Shown: one piece after another, positions 26,491 through 37,084 of the stretch
Numbering within the stretch: the stretch's first letter is position 1
Layout of the letters: each line of letters begins with the position of its first letter
NCBI GenBank assembly: GCA_900770415.1
Contig: CAAGKN010000007.1
Location: 62,001-126,000 of the forward strand
Reading direction: 5' to 3'
From: Clostridia bacterium
Lineage (GTDB): Bacteria; Bacillota; Clostridia; TANB77; CAG-508
DNA length: 64,000 nt
Program-made: the position numbers and the translations under genes
The notes under the pieces: model-generated
Told to the model about the DNA's origin: nothing
The model's input: the letters and a program-made list of their open reading frames with translations, nothing else
Databases searched by the model: none

Positions 26491-29400
26491 ATGCAAAAGA
26501 AGAGAGTTTTTTTATTACTAATTTTAATAGCAACATTTTTACTAGTAATTGGAGTAGGAGGTGAAGTAAAAGCATACACATTAGAAGCAACAGAATCTAA
26601 TTTCACAAAATGGGCTACTAACGGATTTAATGATGAAGTAGGGGATACATTATCTGGAAAAACAAAAGACGGAATAAAATGGAAAGCAACTATACTAGAA
26701 GTAGATGCATGGATAGAAGGAAAGTATGGAAATGGAAAAGTTAGAATAACAATTGAAGAAATTCCAGAGGGAATAGATTCATTTGAAATACCTAGCTTCA
26801 TTACTCTAAACAAAAAATGGCTAGCAATGAGTTTTGACTATAACTATGATGTAACTACAGTATCTTTTAACGCTTTTAACAAATGTTCAAATGTAGAAAG
26901 AATAATAATTCCTGATTCTATAACAACAATGGATGGAGGAAGTTTTTTAGGATGCGATAAATTAAGGTATATAGAAGTTTCGGAAAATAATAAAACATTT
27001 AAAGACAATGAAGAAGGAATGGTTTTGTCTAAAGATGGAACAAAATTAGTGTTTTATCCAAATAATAAAAGAGAAACTGAGTATACAATACCAAGTGATA
27101 TAAAAACAATTGGAAAATATGCATTTGCAGGTAACAATAACTTAGAGAGAGTTGTATTTCCTAGCAATGTTCAAGAGATAGAAAATTATGCATTTTACAA
27201 AACAAATATATCTAAAATAGATATTCCAAACACAGTTACAAAATTAGGAGAAGGGCTTTTTTATGGATGCGAAAAACTAAGTGAAGTAAACTTACCAAAT
27301 AATCTTATAGAATTACCATCAGGAACATTTACACAATGCGTAGGACTAGAAACAGTAACCTTACCAGAAACATTAACAAAAATAAATGATGTTGTATTTG
27401 AGAACTGTACAAATCTTAAAAAAATTACTATTCCAAAAAACGTTACTGAAATAGGAAATAATGCATTCAATAGTTGTACAAATTTAAAAGAAGTAAAATT
27501 TGAAGAAAATTCAAATTTGAAAACTATTAATTTAAGAAGCTTTGCAGATTGTAAATCATTAAAAGCAATAGAAATACCAGAAGGTACAGAGACAATATAT
27601 AAAAATACATTTAATGGCTGTACAGAACTAAAATCAATAGTTGTCCCAAATAGCTTAACTAAATTAGGATATACAGACACTGAAAATAAACAAATACAAA
27701 AATATTTACCTCAAATACTTGATAAAGTAATTAAAGAATATACTACAGAAAAAGGAGACTTGACAGAAGAGGAAATAAAAAAACTTACAGAATATATTAA
27801 TAAACTTTATGATGATACAGGAATAAAAGATTGCAATAAAGATTTAGTGGTATATACTCCTAATAATCAAACAATAATAGATATGGTAAAAAAAGACTTT
27901 GCACCAGCATACATTGTATACCAAAAGAACTCAGCAAATGTTGTTCTAACTAAATACGAAGATATAAAAGGAACATGTACAAAATTAGAAATATTAGATT
28001 ATATATATGGATTACCAGTTGAAAAAATAGAAAATGATATGTTTAAAAATAATACAAAAATAGAAAGAGTAGTTTTACCAGAAAACCTAAAAGAAATAGG
28101 AGATAGAGCATTTTATAACGTTACTTCTTTAAAAGAAATCTTTATACCAAAATCAGTAGAAAAGATAGGAGATAAAGCTTTCTACGGATGTGATAAACTA
28201 AATAGAGTAATTATAAGAAAAGGTAGTGCAATAACTAGCATTGCGGACAATGCATTTGTAAATTGTGCTGAAGATTTAAAAATATATCATGATGGAGAAA
28301 ATGAAAAAGTAAACAATTATGCAAAAAATAAAATAGAAGTAATAAAAGATAATGAAGGACCAAATGTAAAAACAAGTACTAAACTTTCTTCACACAGTAG
28401 CAACGATATAATTATTAAAGCTTCAGATAATCTAAGTGGTGTATATAGATATAAAATAAATAAGATAGAAAAAGAAATAGTAAAAGAAGGAGAGAAGGAA
28501 GTAGAAAAAGATAAAGTATTAGAAGGAGAATGGATATTAATAGATGATTCTTTCGAAAAAGAAGGAGAATACTATGTTATAAAACAAAGTATTACAGAAA
28601 ATTGCAGAATAGAAATAATAGTTGAAGATGCTGTTGGAAATGTAAATGAACCAAGTACAATTGAAATAACAGGAATAGATGAAGAGGCACCAGAAATAGG
28701 AGATATAGAAATAATTGGCGGTAATGAAAAAGCCACAATAAAAACAAAAGTAACAGACAAGGGAGAGAGCAAACTTTCAAAATATGCTTTAAGTGAAAAT
28801 CCTAATATTAACAATATAAAAGAAGATGAATGGAAATTATTATCAGGTAATGAAGTTACTATAAACGAAGAAGTTACAAAAAATGGAAAATACTACTTGT
28901 TTGTATTAGATGGAAGAGGAAATAAAACAAATAAAGCAATAGAAGTAACTAAAATAGACAAAGTATCACCATTTTTGTCAGCATCAGATGACACAAGAGA
29001 TAATAAATGCACAATAAAAGTAAAGGTAAAAGACAAAGGAGATGAAGGATATTCTCCAATAGGACTAAAAGATTATGCAATATATAGTGAAGATGAAAAA
29101 AATCAAGAAAAAGAATGGAAAGAGTTCGATAAAGTAGAAGGCAAATATCCAATAGAAGCAACAATACAAGAAACAATAGAATGTAATGGTAACTGGTATG
29201 TAGAAGTAAGAGACGTATATGGAAATACTGCTATAGAAGAAGTTAAAGTTACAGGACTAGAAGATGTAGAAGCACCAAAAATAAGCTTTGGAGATGTAAC
29301 AAATAAAGAAGTAACTGTTAATATTAAAGATGGATTCTCAGGAATAAAGACAGCAGATATAGATTATGCATGGAGTAAAGATGCAGAAAAAGCTCCAACA

Positions 29401-32400
29401 GCTGGATATATTAAAGTAGCTTTGGTAATAGAAGAAAATACTAAAAAGACGAGTTTCAAAGCTGATGCATCAAAATTAACAGGTGAATACTATTTATGGA
29501 TTAGGATAAACAATCTAGAAGATAATGAAGGAAATAAAAATACAGAAGGAACTGTAAAATCTGATAAATATATTTTTGACAATACAAAGCCAACAATAGC
29601 AACAAAATCAGCAGGAACTATTATTGGAAAAAACGGAGATACAAAAAGTTACGATATAACATTTAGTGAAGATGTAGAAGTAGTAGCTGGAAAAGAACTA
29701 AGAATTAAAAATACAGACGGAACAAATGTTACAGCATCAATAAAACAAAAGGATCCAAATAATAAAAAAGAATGGACTATAGAAATTAAAATTGGTGAAG
29801 GCAACGGAACAGCAAGTATAACAATACCAAAAGATATGTTTAAAGATAATGCAGGAAATACACTAGAAAGTGATGTAGTATTAGAAAACATTATTACAAT
29901 AGATAATAATAAACCAGTACCTAGTGGAGGTATTTCTGTAGAACCTAAGGTAATAAATACTACTAAAACAATAAAATATGAAATAGAATTTGGCAAAAAA
30001 GTTAATGTAGACAATACTAAAATACAAGAAATGAAGATTGAAAATGAAGCACAAGCTAAAATAAACTCTACAGTTGTTCCTACAATAAACATAGACGGAA
30101 CAAAATGTACAATAGAAGTATCTGTTAAACCAGAAGACGAAGTAAGTGGAGAAGCAGTATTAGTATTACCAGCAGGAATATTTGTAGATGAAGCTGGAAA
30201 CAAATCAGAAGAATTAAAAGTATCAGGATTAAAAATAGACACGAAAAAACCAGTAATTACTGAGCAAAACTTAGTATCAGAAGACAAATATGTAAATAAA
30301 GAACAAAAAGTAATATATACTATTAAAACAGATAAAGATACAATATTAAATGAAAACGTTACAGTTCAACTAAAAGGAGAAAAAATAACAGGAGAGGCTA
30401 AGGTTGTTAAAGGTGAAGACAGCAAAATTTGGAACATAGAAATATCTAATATAACAGGAGATGGAGAAGCACAAGTAGTTATTTCAGAAGGTTTATTTGA
30501 AGATAGCTTAGGTAACAAAATAAAAGAAACTGAATTAACAAAAGTAATAAAAGTTGACAATACAGCCCCAGCAATAAGTATTTCTGAACTACAATTAAGT
30601 GAAAGTAAAGAAAGCGCAAAATTTAAAGTAACAGCAACAGATGCAGGAAGTTCTATTGATAGTTATATAATTACTACTAATGAAACTTTAACTGTATATG
30701 ACAAATGGGAAGCTATTACAGCTGAGGGAATAGAAAGAGAAGTAAAAGCAAACGGAATTTATTATGTATTTGTTAAAGATAAAGCAGGAAATATAGCAAA
30801 AACACAAACAAAAATAGAAATAATAGAAGACAAAACAGCACCAGTAGCAACAATTACAGGACCAGACAAGGAATATGCAAATAAAGAAACAGAAATAAAA
30901 TATACAGTAACATTAAGTGAAAGAGCTACAAAAGACGAAAACATTGCTCCAAAAATTAAAGAAGGGGAAATACAAGCAGAAATAAAAATGGAACAAAAGA
31001 GCAATGAAGTTTGGGAAATAACAGTATCTAAAATATCAGGAAACGGAGAAGCAACATTAGTATTACCAGAAGGAATGTTTGCAGATGATGCAAAAAATAA
31101 ATCTATAGAAACTGAAAAAACAGGATTAAAAGTAGACAATGTTGCACCTGCTATAGAAAGAAAAACAAGTGTAAATCAAGACAAAATACTAGTAGAAATA
31201 ACAGCAAATGAAAAAATTCAAAATGTAGATGGATGGACATTATCAGAAGATGGCACAAAGATTACAAAAGAATTTAGCGAAGATTATACAGGTAATATAG
31301 AAATCAAAGACTTAGCAGGTAATAAAAATGTAGGAAAAATAGAAGTAATATTTGTAAAGGAAGTAACATTATCAAATAAAACAGCAAATTACAAAAAAGG
31401 AGATACAGTAGAACTAGAAGGCAAAATAACTCCAGAAAATGCTACAATAAAAACTTTAAGCTGGAAATCAAGTGACGAAAATATTGCAACAGTGGACGAA
31501 AACGGAAAAGTTACTTGCAAAGAAAGTGGAAAAGTTACAATAACAGCAACAGCACATAACGGAGTAAAAGGAGAAATACAACTAGACATAGCTAAAAATA
31601 ATGTTGTGGAATCAATAGAAATTACAAAACAACCAAATAAGAAAAAATATGTTGAAGGAGATGCATTCAATCCAGAAGGTATGGAAATCAGCTTAGTATA
31701 CTCAGAAGGAAACAAAGAAAAGACAACAGATTATACATATACTCCAACTACTATGACAGCAGAAACAACAGAAATTACTGTTAAATACAATAAAGATGAA
31801 AACATAAAAGCAACAGTAACTGGAATAAAAGTTTACAAAAAAGAAGAAGTAAAAGAAATTACTATACCAAAAGATGAATATGAAGAAATTAAAGATATAA
31901 TAAGTGATGATATTATAGATGTAAAAACTGATGATAGTAATGCAACAATAATACTTGTACCAAATGAAAATCTAACAATAACAGTAGACAACAGTGTGAA
32001 AGAGGTATATAATGTAAAAGAAGTATTTAATGCATCTGTATATAAAGTTACAATAAAAAATGGAAGCAAAACAAAACAAATACCACTTACTAACAAGATG
32101 ATTTCTTTTGATAAAAATCTATTAGATGAAACAACATATAAGTTTAAAACAGCAGCAGAAGGAAAAGAGATAGAAATAACAGTAAACTACTTAGGAGCAA
32201 CAACTAAATTTAAAATTAAAGTTAAATCAGAATCACAAGATGGTATAGACTTTGGAGACTTAGAATTAATAGAAAAAGACAATACAGAATATTTAAGAAC
32301 AGACGAAACTTTAACTGCTGATGAATTAATTGAAAATTTAGAAGATGCAAATTCAGATACTTCACTAGAAATGAAAATATATGATTTAGACGGAAAAGAA

Positions 32401-32703
32401 CTAAAAGATTTAGATAGTAAAATTACAACAAACATGAAAATCAAAATAAAGAATGGACAAGAAGAGAAAGAATATGTACTTGTAGTTAAAGGAGATTTAA
32501 ATGCTGATGGTAAAGTAAATGTGTTAGACATAATGAAATTGTTACAACATGTTGCAGAAACACAAGCAACAAACCAAAGAGATGAATCAAAAATATTAAA
32601 AGGTGCATATTTATTAGCAGCAGATATTAACAAAGACGGAAAAACAGGAACACCAGATATAGTTTATTTATTAAATTTAGTATCAGATTTAATGACAAAA
32701 TAG
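26491..32703 (+). CDS. Giant secreted LRR (BspA-type) / Ig-like / dockerin surface protein
   Basis: 2070 residues. A signal peptide (about 1-28) is followed by LRR_5 BspA-type repeats in two blocks (about 70-400 and 500-610), each unit like IPNTVTKLGEGLFYGC. From about 625 to 1620 run six or more Ig-like domains that repeat phrases such as DKVSPFLS, VDNTAPAIS and GNGEATLVLPEGMFADDA. A Big_2 segment follows (about 1630-1700, SSDENIATVDENGKV), then a Big_3-like domain and another domain. The C-terminus has two dockerin type I repeats, GDLNADGKVNVLDIMKLLQ and ADINKDGKTGTPDIVYLLN, calcium-binding and about 45 residues apart. There is no wall-anchor of its own; the next gene encodes a cohesin. AGGAGG precedes the ATG. 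Confidence 0.9.
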   Translation: MQKKRVFLLLILIATFLLVIGVGGEVKAYTLEATESNFTKWATNGFNDEVGDTLSGKTKDGIKWKATILEVDAWIEGKYGNGKVRITIEEIPEGIDSFEIPSFITLNKKWLAMSFDYNYDVTTVSFNAFNKCSNVERIIIPDSITTMDGGSFLGCDKLRYIEVSENNKTFKDNEEGMVLSKDGTKLVFYPNNKRETEYTIPSDIKTIGKYAFAGNNNLERVVFPSNVQEIENYAFYKTNISKIDIPNTVTKLGEGLFYGCEKLSEVNLPNNLIELPSGTFTQCVGLETVTLPETLTKINDVVFENCTNLKKITIPKNVTEIGNNAFNSCTNLKEVKFEENSNLKTINLRSFADCKSLKAIEIPEGTETIYKNTFNGCTELKSIVVPNSLTKLGYTDTENKQIQKYLPQILDKVIKEYTTEKGDLTEEEIKKLTEYINKLYDDTGIKDCNKDLVVYTPNNQTIIDMVKKDFAPAYIVYQKNSANVVLTKYEDIKGTCTKLEILDYIYGLPVEKIENDMFKNNTKIERVVLPENLKEIGDRAFYNVTSLKEIFIPKSVEKIGDKAFYGCDKLNRVIIRKGSAITSIADNAFVNCAEDLKIYHDGENEKVNNYAKNKIEVIKDNEGPNVKTSTKLSSHSSNDIIIKASDNLSGVYRYKINKIEKEIVKEGEKEVEKDKVLEGEWILIDDSFEKEGEYYVIKQSITENCRIEIIVEDAVGNVNEPSTIEITGIDEEAPEIGDIEIIGGNEKATIKTKVTDKGESKLSKYALSENPNINNIKEDEWKLLSGNEVTINEEVTKNGKYYLFVLDGRGNKTNKAIEVTKIDKVSPFLSASDDTRDNKCTIKVKVKDKGDEGYSPIGLKDYAIYSEDEKNQEKEWKEFDKVEGKYPIEATIQETIECNGNWYVEVRDVYGNTAIEEVKVTGLEDVEAPKISFGDVTNKEVTVNIKDGFSGIKTADIDYAWSKDAEKAPTAGYIKVALVIEENTKKTSFKADASKLTGEYYLWIRINNLEDNEGNKNTEGTVKSDKYIFDNTKPTIATKSAGTIIGKNGDTKSYDITFSEDVEVVAGKELRIKNTDGTNVTASIKQKDPNNKKEWTIEIKIGEGNGTASITIPKDMFKDNAGNTLESDVVLENIITIDNNKPVPSGGISVEPKVINTTKTIKYEIEFGKKVNVDNTKIQEMKIENEAQAKINSTVVPTINIDGTKCTIEVSVKPEDEVSGEAVLVLPAGIFVDEAGNKSEELKVSGLKIDTKKPVITEQNLVSEDKYVNKEQKVIYTIKTDKDTILNENVTVQLKGEKITGEAKVVKGEDSKIWNIEISNITGDGEAQVVISEGLFEDSLGNKIKETELTKVIKVDNTAPAISISELQLSESKESAKFKVTATDAGSSIDSYIITTNETLTVYDKWEAITAEGIEREVKANGIYYVFVKDKAGNIAKTQTKIEIIEDKTAPVATITGPDKEYANKETEIKYTVTLSERATKDENIAPKIKEGEIQAEIKMEQKSNEVWEITVSKISGNGEATLVLPEGMFADDAKNKSIETEKTGLKVDNVAPAIERKTSVNQDKILVEITANEKIQNVDGWTLSEDGTKITKEFSEDYTGNIEIKDLAGNKNVGKIEVIFVKEVTLSNKTANYKKGDTVELEGKITPENATIKTLSWKSSDENIATVDENGKVTCKESGKVTITATAHNGVKGEIQLDIAKNNVVESIEITKQPNKKKYVEGDAFNPEGMEISLVYSEGNKEKTTDYTYTPTTMTAETTEITVKYNKDENIKATVTGIKVYKKEEVKEITIPKDEYEEIKDIISDDIIDVKTDDSNATIILVPNENLTITVDNSVKEVYNVKEVFNASVYKVTIKNGSKTKQIPLTNKMISFDKNLLDETTYKFKTAAEGKEIEITVNYLGATTKFKIKVKSESQDGIDFGDLELIEKDNTEYLRTDETLTADELIENLEDANSDTSLEMKIYDLDGKELKDLDSKITTNMKIKIKNGQEEKEYVLVVKGDLNADGKVNVLDIMKLLQHVAETQATNQRDESKILKGAYLLAADINKDGKTGTPDIVYLLNLVSDLMTK

Positions 32704-32776
32704 AAATAAAATATAGCAATAATTATTATAAATAAAATTTGATTAAAATGAAAAAATATAAAAGGAGGATGCAAAA

Positions 32777-33493
32777 ATGAAAAAGACATTAAAAATATTC
32801 TTATGTATGATTTTAGCATTGTGCATTATGGTTCCTGTAATGGCCGCCAATGAGAATATAACTAGTAGCTTAAGTGCAAGTAAAACCGAAGTAAAAAAAG
32901 GAGAAGAGATAACTGTAACACTACAACTTAATAACATACCATCATCAAACACAAAAGCACTAGAAGGAAAAATTAGTTTTGACAGTAGCAAATTAGAGTT
33001 ACAAAAAAACGAAAATTTAAATAGCTGGATAACTACTCTTTCAACTGATGGAACAGGAATGGCTTCATACAAAACAGGAGCTAGCTCAGCAAATGAACAA
33101 ACTCTAAAACTAACATTTAAAGTAAAAGAAGATGCAAAAGCAGGAGAAACTACAATAAGTGTAAAAAATCTTCAAATGGCTTTAGAAGAAGGAAATGGAG
33201 AAGCAGGCTCAGAAATTAGTGTAACAGAAAGCAACGTAAAAATAACTATAGCTGATTCGAACCAAAATAATGGTGGAAACAACAATGGTGATAATAATAA
33301 TGGTAACAATAATGGCGGTAGCAATAATGGTAATAACAATGGCAAAAACGGAAATGTAAAAGATGGTACTGTTTCTAACAAAGAACAACATGCAAAAACA
33401 GGAGTTGTAAAATCAGCTTTACCAGTAGTAATAACTATTTTGGCTACAGCTTCAGCAATAGTATACTTTAAATACAAAAAACTAGACATATAA
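32777..33493 (+). CDS. Wall/membrane-anchored cohesin-domain protein
   Basis: 238 residues. A signal peptide (1-about 24, ending MAAN) is followed by one cohesin-like domain (about 28-160: SLSASKTEVKKGEEITVTLQ, ALEGKISFDSSKLEL, TLKLTFKVKEDAKAGETTI). A low-complexity Asn/Gly linker (about 165-195) spans the wall, then comes HAKTG, a degenerate sortase-like motif, one transmembrane helix (about 213-232) and a short basic tail. AAAGGAGG precedes the ATG. Its neighbour carries a C-terminal dockerin, so the pair probably forms a surface complex. Sortase processing is uncertain because the LPxTG consensus is not met. Confidence 0.87.
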   Translation: MKKTLKIFLCMILALCIMVPVMAANENITSSLSASKTEVKKGEEITVTLQLNNIPSSNTKALEGKISFDSSKLELQKNENLNSWITTLSTDGTGMASYKTGASSANEQTLKLTFKVKEDAKAGETTISVKNLQMALEEGNGEAGSEISVTESNVKITIADSNQNNGGNNNGDNNNGNNNGGSNNGNNNGKNGNVKDGTVSNKEQHAKTGVVKSALPVVITILATASAIVYFKYKKLDI

Positions 33494-33500
33494 TAAAACA

Positions 33501-33530
33501 AAAAAACCTCCAGAGAACTGGAGGTTTTTT
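33501..33530 (+). terminator. Rho-independent terminator after the cohesin gene
   Basis: AAAAAACCTCCAG and CTGGAGGTTTTTT form a strong stem with a T-run. Confidence 0.88.
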
Positions 33531-33554
33531 GTATACTATAAATTTTTGCAAACA

Positions 33555-33577
33555 AAGGACGACTTTAAGTCGTCCTT
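33555..33577 (-). terminator. Hairpin after the Lon-like gene
   Basis: AAGGACGACTT and AAGTCGTCCTT form a perfect stem just beyond the stop codon of the minus-strand protease. The T-rich tail on the minus strand is interrupted. Confidence 0.6.
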
Positions 33578-33586
33578 GTTCTAACT

Positions 33587-35968
33587 TTATTTATTTCCTT
33601 TTGCATTTTCTGCATAACGTTTTAACTTTTCATAAGCTAAATATTTAATTGTACCAGCAGGGAATTTACCTTCTTTATTCTTTTTACCAGCAGGTACACC
33701 TGTTAAAATTTCTATACCTTCATCAATAGAAGAAATAGCATATATGTGGAACTTTCCTTCTTTAACACTATTAATTACTTCATCAGAAAGATTTAAGTTT
33801 TTAACATTTTGTATAGGCATTACAACTCCATGCTCACCATTTAAACCTCTTTGCTTGCAAACTTGGTAAAATCCTTCTATCTTTTCATTTATTCCACCAA
33901 TTGGTTGAATATGACCTTTTTGATCAACAGAACCAGTAACAGCAATTGATTGCTTAATTGGTATGTCTGATAAACTAGAAAGAATAGCATATAATTCTGT
34001 ACTAGAAGCACTATCACCGTCAACTCCATTGTATAATTGTTCAAAACAAAGGCTAGCAGTAAGTGAAAGAGGAAAGTCTTGTGCAAATGTTTCTCCTAAG
34101 TATCCAGAAAGTATTAGTACACCTTTTGAATGAGAGGTACCAGACATTTCTATTTCACGTTCAATGTCAATTATACCATTTTTACCCATATAAGTATTTG
34201 CAGTAATTTTGGCTGGTTTTCCAAATGTGTAATCTCCAATAGATAATACTGTAAGACCATTTATTACACCGACCTCAGCACCATCTGTATTTATAATAAG
34301 TGTATTTTCTTTAATCATTTCCATATACAAAGAATCATATTTTTTAACTCTTTCAATTCTTTCTGCAAGAGTTTTTTCAATAAATTCACTTGTTACAAGT
34401 TTCTTTTTAGAAAGTCTTGCCCAAGTAGAAGCTTCTGCAACTATTTCACCAACTTCATTAAATCTGGTAGAAAGTTTATCTTGGCTATCTGATAATCTAG
34501 AAGTATATTCAACAAGTTTTGCCATAGCACCTTTATCTAATGGAAGCATTCCTTCTTTTTCAGAAAAACTATGAACAAATCTAGCAAGTTTCATTACATT
34601 AACATCTGTTCTAGGAGCAGTTTCTTCAAACTCAACTTTAATCTTGAATAGCTTTTTAAAATCAGGATCTAATGAAAGTAAAGTATGATAAATATTTGAA
34701 TCTCCTAATAATAAAACTTTAACATTTAAAGGAATAGGTTCAGGTTTTAAAGAAATCATTACCATATATGAACGTTGTTCCATATTATTTTCTATATTTA
34801 GTTCTTTAACTAATAGAGCTTTTTTTAATGCATCATAGCAAATTGGATTAGCAAGTAAATCACTAGCTTGAAGTATAATATAACCACCATTTGCCTTGTG
34901 TAAAAGTCCTGGTTTTAACATAGTAAAGTCTGTTTTTAGCATTCCATATTGATTTTCATATTCTAATTTTCCAAATAAATTATGATACAAATAATTAGAA
35001 TCCATTATAACAGGGCTACCTGTTAAACTACTGTTATCTACAAAAAGATTTACTCTATAATTTAACCAAGGTCTTACAACTTCTTGCTTCAAAGCTTGAG
35101 CCTTAGTTTCTGAAACTTCATCTTTTATAAATAAAGGTAAATTTTTTAATACGTCAGATTTAATACAATCAAAGAAATGAGCTATTTTGATATTCTTTTT
35201 ATATTTTGCTTTTAATGGATTTACATGTGAATTAATTGTTATTAATGCAATATTAGATTGCCATTCTTCGATTTTCTTTATGTTTTCTTTCTCTAAAACT
35301 TTAATTTGATTTATTGCTTCAATAATTTGCTCTTGAACCTTTATAGAGTTTTCTTCAAATTGTTTTCTGGTCTTTTCATCTAACTTTTCAAACTCTTCTT
35401 CTTCAATTGTTTTGCCATTTAAAATAGGCATCATATATACGCCATTTTGAGCAGTTTTAACTTGAAAACCACTTTTCATAGATTGTTTATTTAATTTTTC
35501 CAATAAAGAGTTTTTCTTTTGCTCAAAAGTACTTTGCATTAATGACTTTTGTTTATCAAAATCTTCGTTGCCAAATGTTAGTTTAATATCTCTTTTTATA
35601 TCTTGTATAAAAGAGTTCATATCATCTCTAAATTCCTTGCCTTTTCCAGCAGGTAAAGAAACAGCAATAGGTTCATTTGGTTCTTCAAAATTATATATAT
35701 AGCACCAATCGTCAGGAGTTTTTTTCTTAGCAGCAACTTTAGTTACATAGTTTTTTGTATACATTGTTTTACCTACTCCAGAAGGACCTTCTAAGTAAAG
35801 GTTATAACCTTTTGACTCAACATCTAATCCAAATTCTAGTGCTTTAATTCCTCTATCCTGTCCATAAATTAAATCTTTACTATCCAAATCATCAGTTGTT
35901 TCAAATTTGAAGTTGTTTGGATTATAAATATTTTTCAAACTTTTGTAGCTCAATTCATTTTTTCTCAT
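33587..35968 (-). CDS. Lon-family ATP-dependent protease (LonB/LonH-like, COG1067)
   Basis: 793 residues. Walker A is in LEGPSGVGKTMYTKNYV (about residues 58-75), a long insertion with coiled coil follows (about 120-280), then the second part of the AAA domain with LKPGLLHKANGGYIILQA, and the C-terminal Lon protease domain (about 570-770). The catalytic serine is in VDGDSASSTELYA and the lysine in GGINEKIEGF. It lacks the N-terminal Lon domain, as is usual for COG1067 proteases of Bacillota. It degrades damaged or regulatory proteins in the cytoplasm. It is the first of a divergent block ending with rimI on the same strand, 20 bases apart. Confidence 0.9.
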   Translation of the reverse strand: MRKNELSYKSLKNIYNPNNFKFETTDDLDSKDLIYGQDRGIKALEFGLDVESKGYNLYLEGPSGVGKTMYTKNYVTKVAAKKKTPDDWCYIYNFEEPNEPIAVSLPAGKGKEFRDDMNSFIQDIKRDIKLTFGNEDFDKQKSLMQSTFEQKKNSLLEKLNKQSMKSGFQVKTAQNGVYMMPILNGKTIEEEEFEKLDEKTRKQFEENSIKVQEQIIEAINQIKVLEKENIKKIEEWQSNIALITINSHVNPLKAKYKKNIKIAHFFDCIKSDVLKNLPLFIKDEVSETKAQALKQEVVRPWLNYRVNLFVDNSSLTGSPVIMDSNYLYHNLFGKLEYENQYGMLKTDFTMLKPGLLHKANGGYIILQASDLLANPICYDALKKALLVKELNIENNMEQRSYMVMISLKPEPIPLNVKVLLLGDSNIYHTLLSLDPDFKKLFKIKVEFEETAPRTDVNVMKLARFVHSFSEKEGMLPLDKGAMAKLVEYTSRLSDSQDKLSTRFNEVGEIVAEASTWARLSKKKLVTSEFIEKTLAERIERVKKYDSLYMEMIKENTLIINTDGAEVGVINGLTVLSIGDYTFGKPAKITANTYMGKNGIIDIEREIEMSGTSHSKGVLILSGYLGETFAQDFPLSLTASLCFEQLYNGVDGDSASSTELYAILSSLSDIPIKQSIAVTGSVDQKGHIQPIGGINEKIEGFYQVCKQRGLNGEHGVVMPIQNVKNLNLSDEVINSVKEGKFHIYAISSIDEGIEILTGVPAGKKNKEGKFPAGTIKYLAYEKLKRYAENAKGNK

Positions 35969-35988
35969 TTGTTTACCTCCATTTTAAT

Positions 35989-36429
35989 TTATAATATTTT
36001 TGTCATAATTATTGCATCGTCTGTATTATTATAATATTTTTTCCTTATTCCAACCGTTTTAAAATCAAAATTTTCATAAAGTTTTTGTGCAGGAACATTA
36101 TTTGAGTTAACTTCTAAAGTAATAGATTTTTGTGCTTGATTTTCGCATAGTTTTATAAGGTTATTAAGTATAAGCGTTCCTATTTTTTTATTTCTATAAC
36201 GTTTTTTAACAACTATATTTGTTATATGAATGTCATCAACAGCAAACCAAATTCCACCAAAACCAACAATTTCACTATTTAATTTGGCTACAATATATTT
36301 AGAATTTTTATTTTCTAGTTCGCTTTTAAATATATTATAATTCCAAAAATCATCAAATTCGCAAGTAAGTATATCAGAAATTGAATCCAAGTCGAGGAGA
36401 GTCATATTAGAAATTTCAATATTATCCAT
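35989..36429 (-). CDS. rimI: Ribosomal-protein-alanine N-acetyltransferase RimI
   Basis: 146 residues, GNAT fold. Conserved pieces are ANIVVKKRYRNKKIGTLILNNLI-like acetyl-CoA binding (VVKKRYRNKKIGTLIL), EVNSNNVPAQKLYENFDF and RKKYYNN. The neighbours tsaB and tsaE make the classical tsaE-tsaB-rimI cluster. It overlaps tsaB by 8 bases. Confidence 0.92.
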   Translation of the reverse strand: MDNIEISNMTLLDLDSISDILTCEFDDFWNYNIFKSELENKNSKYIVAKLNSEIVGFGGIWFAVDDIHITNIVVKKRYRNKKIGTLILNNLIKLCENQAQKSITLEVNSNNVPAQKLYENFDFKTVGIRKKYYNNTDDAIIMTKIL

Positions 36430-37084
36430 TTAAATTTCTCATCCTTTCAGCTTGAGACTTTCTTAAATACATTGGAAGAATTGAATCTGCATTTAAAATT
36501 TCTCCTTTGCTAAATTTGTCAAATGCACATAAATTAATATTTTTAGCATGAAGTAGATTGTCAGATTTAAAATCACTAATATTTAATAAATCTTTGTGAG
36601 CAACAGCACCATCTCCAACAAATGTAACATTTTTGGTTTGATTTATTACTTTTAAAACAGCATTTATATCATCTGCCATATAATTTCCTATTAAAGTGTG
36701 GTTTGAATCAAATAGGCCACAATATACTTGATTGTTTCTAGCATCTATTAGAGAACAAATACATTCTGAGCTACTTATATTATATGCTAGTCCTTCTAAG
36801 GAACTTACTGCAACTACAGGAATATTAAGACTTTCTGCAATTGCTTTTACAGTAGATATTCCAATTCTAATACCTGTAAAAGAACCAGGACCATTATCAG
36901 ATGCAATTAAATCAATATCTTGCAATTTAACATTTGTTTCGTTTAAAAGCTCATTAATTAGAGGTACTAGTGTTTCTGAATGAGTTTTATTATTATTAAT
37001 ATTCAATTCTTTTATACATTCCGTGTCTTTGCTAATTGCAACAGATGCAATATTGCTAGATGTTGATATACCTAAAATTAACAT
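36422..37084 (-). CDS. tsaB: tRNA threonylcarbamoyladenosine biosynthesis protein TsaB
   Basis: 220 residues with the ASKHA-type fold: LILGISTSSNIASVAI at the N-terminus, HSETLVPLI and NGPGSFTGIRIGISTVKA. TsaB pairs with TsaD and TsaE to attach threonylcarbamoyl to A37. It overlaps tsaE upstream by seven bases and rimI downstream by eight. Confidence 0.93.
   Translation of the reverse strand: MLILGISTSSNIASVAISKDTECIKELNINNNKTHSETLVPLINELLNETNVKLQDIDLIASDNGPGSFTGIRIGISTVKAIAESLNIPVVAVSSLEGLAYNISSSECICSLIDARNNQVYCGLFDSNHTLIGNYMADDINAVLKVINQTKNVTFVGDGAVAHKDLLNISDFKSDNLLHAKNINLCAFDKFSKGEILNADSILPMYLRKSQAERMRNLNG

Noticed and set aside
28572..32633. Several minus-strand open frames opposite the giant surface gene
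   Set aside because: Ser/Val/Phe-rich shadows of Lys/Glu-rich repeats; no family or start signal.
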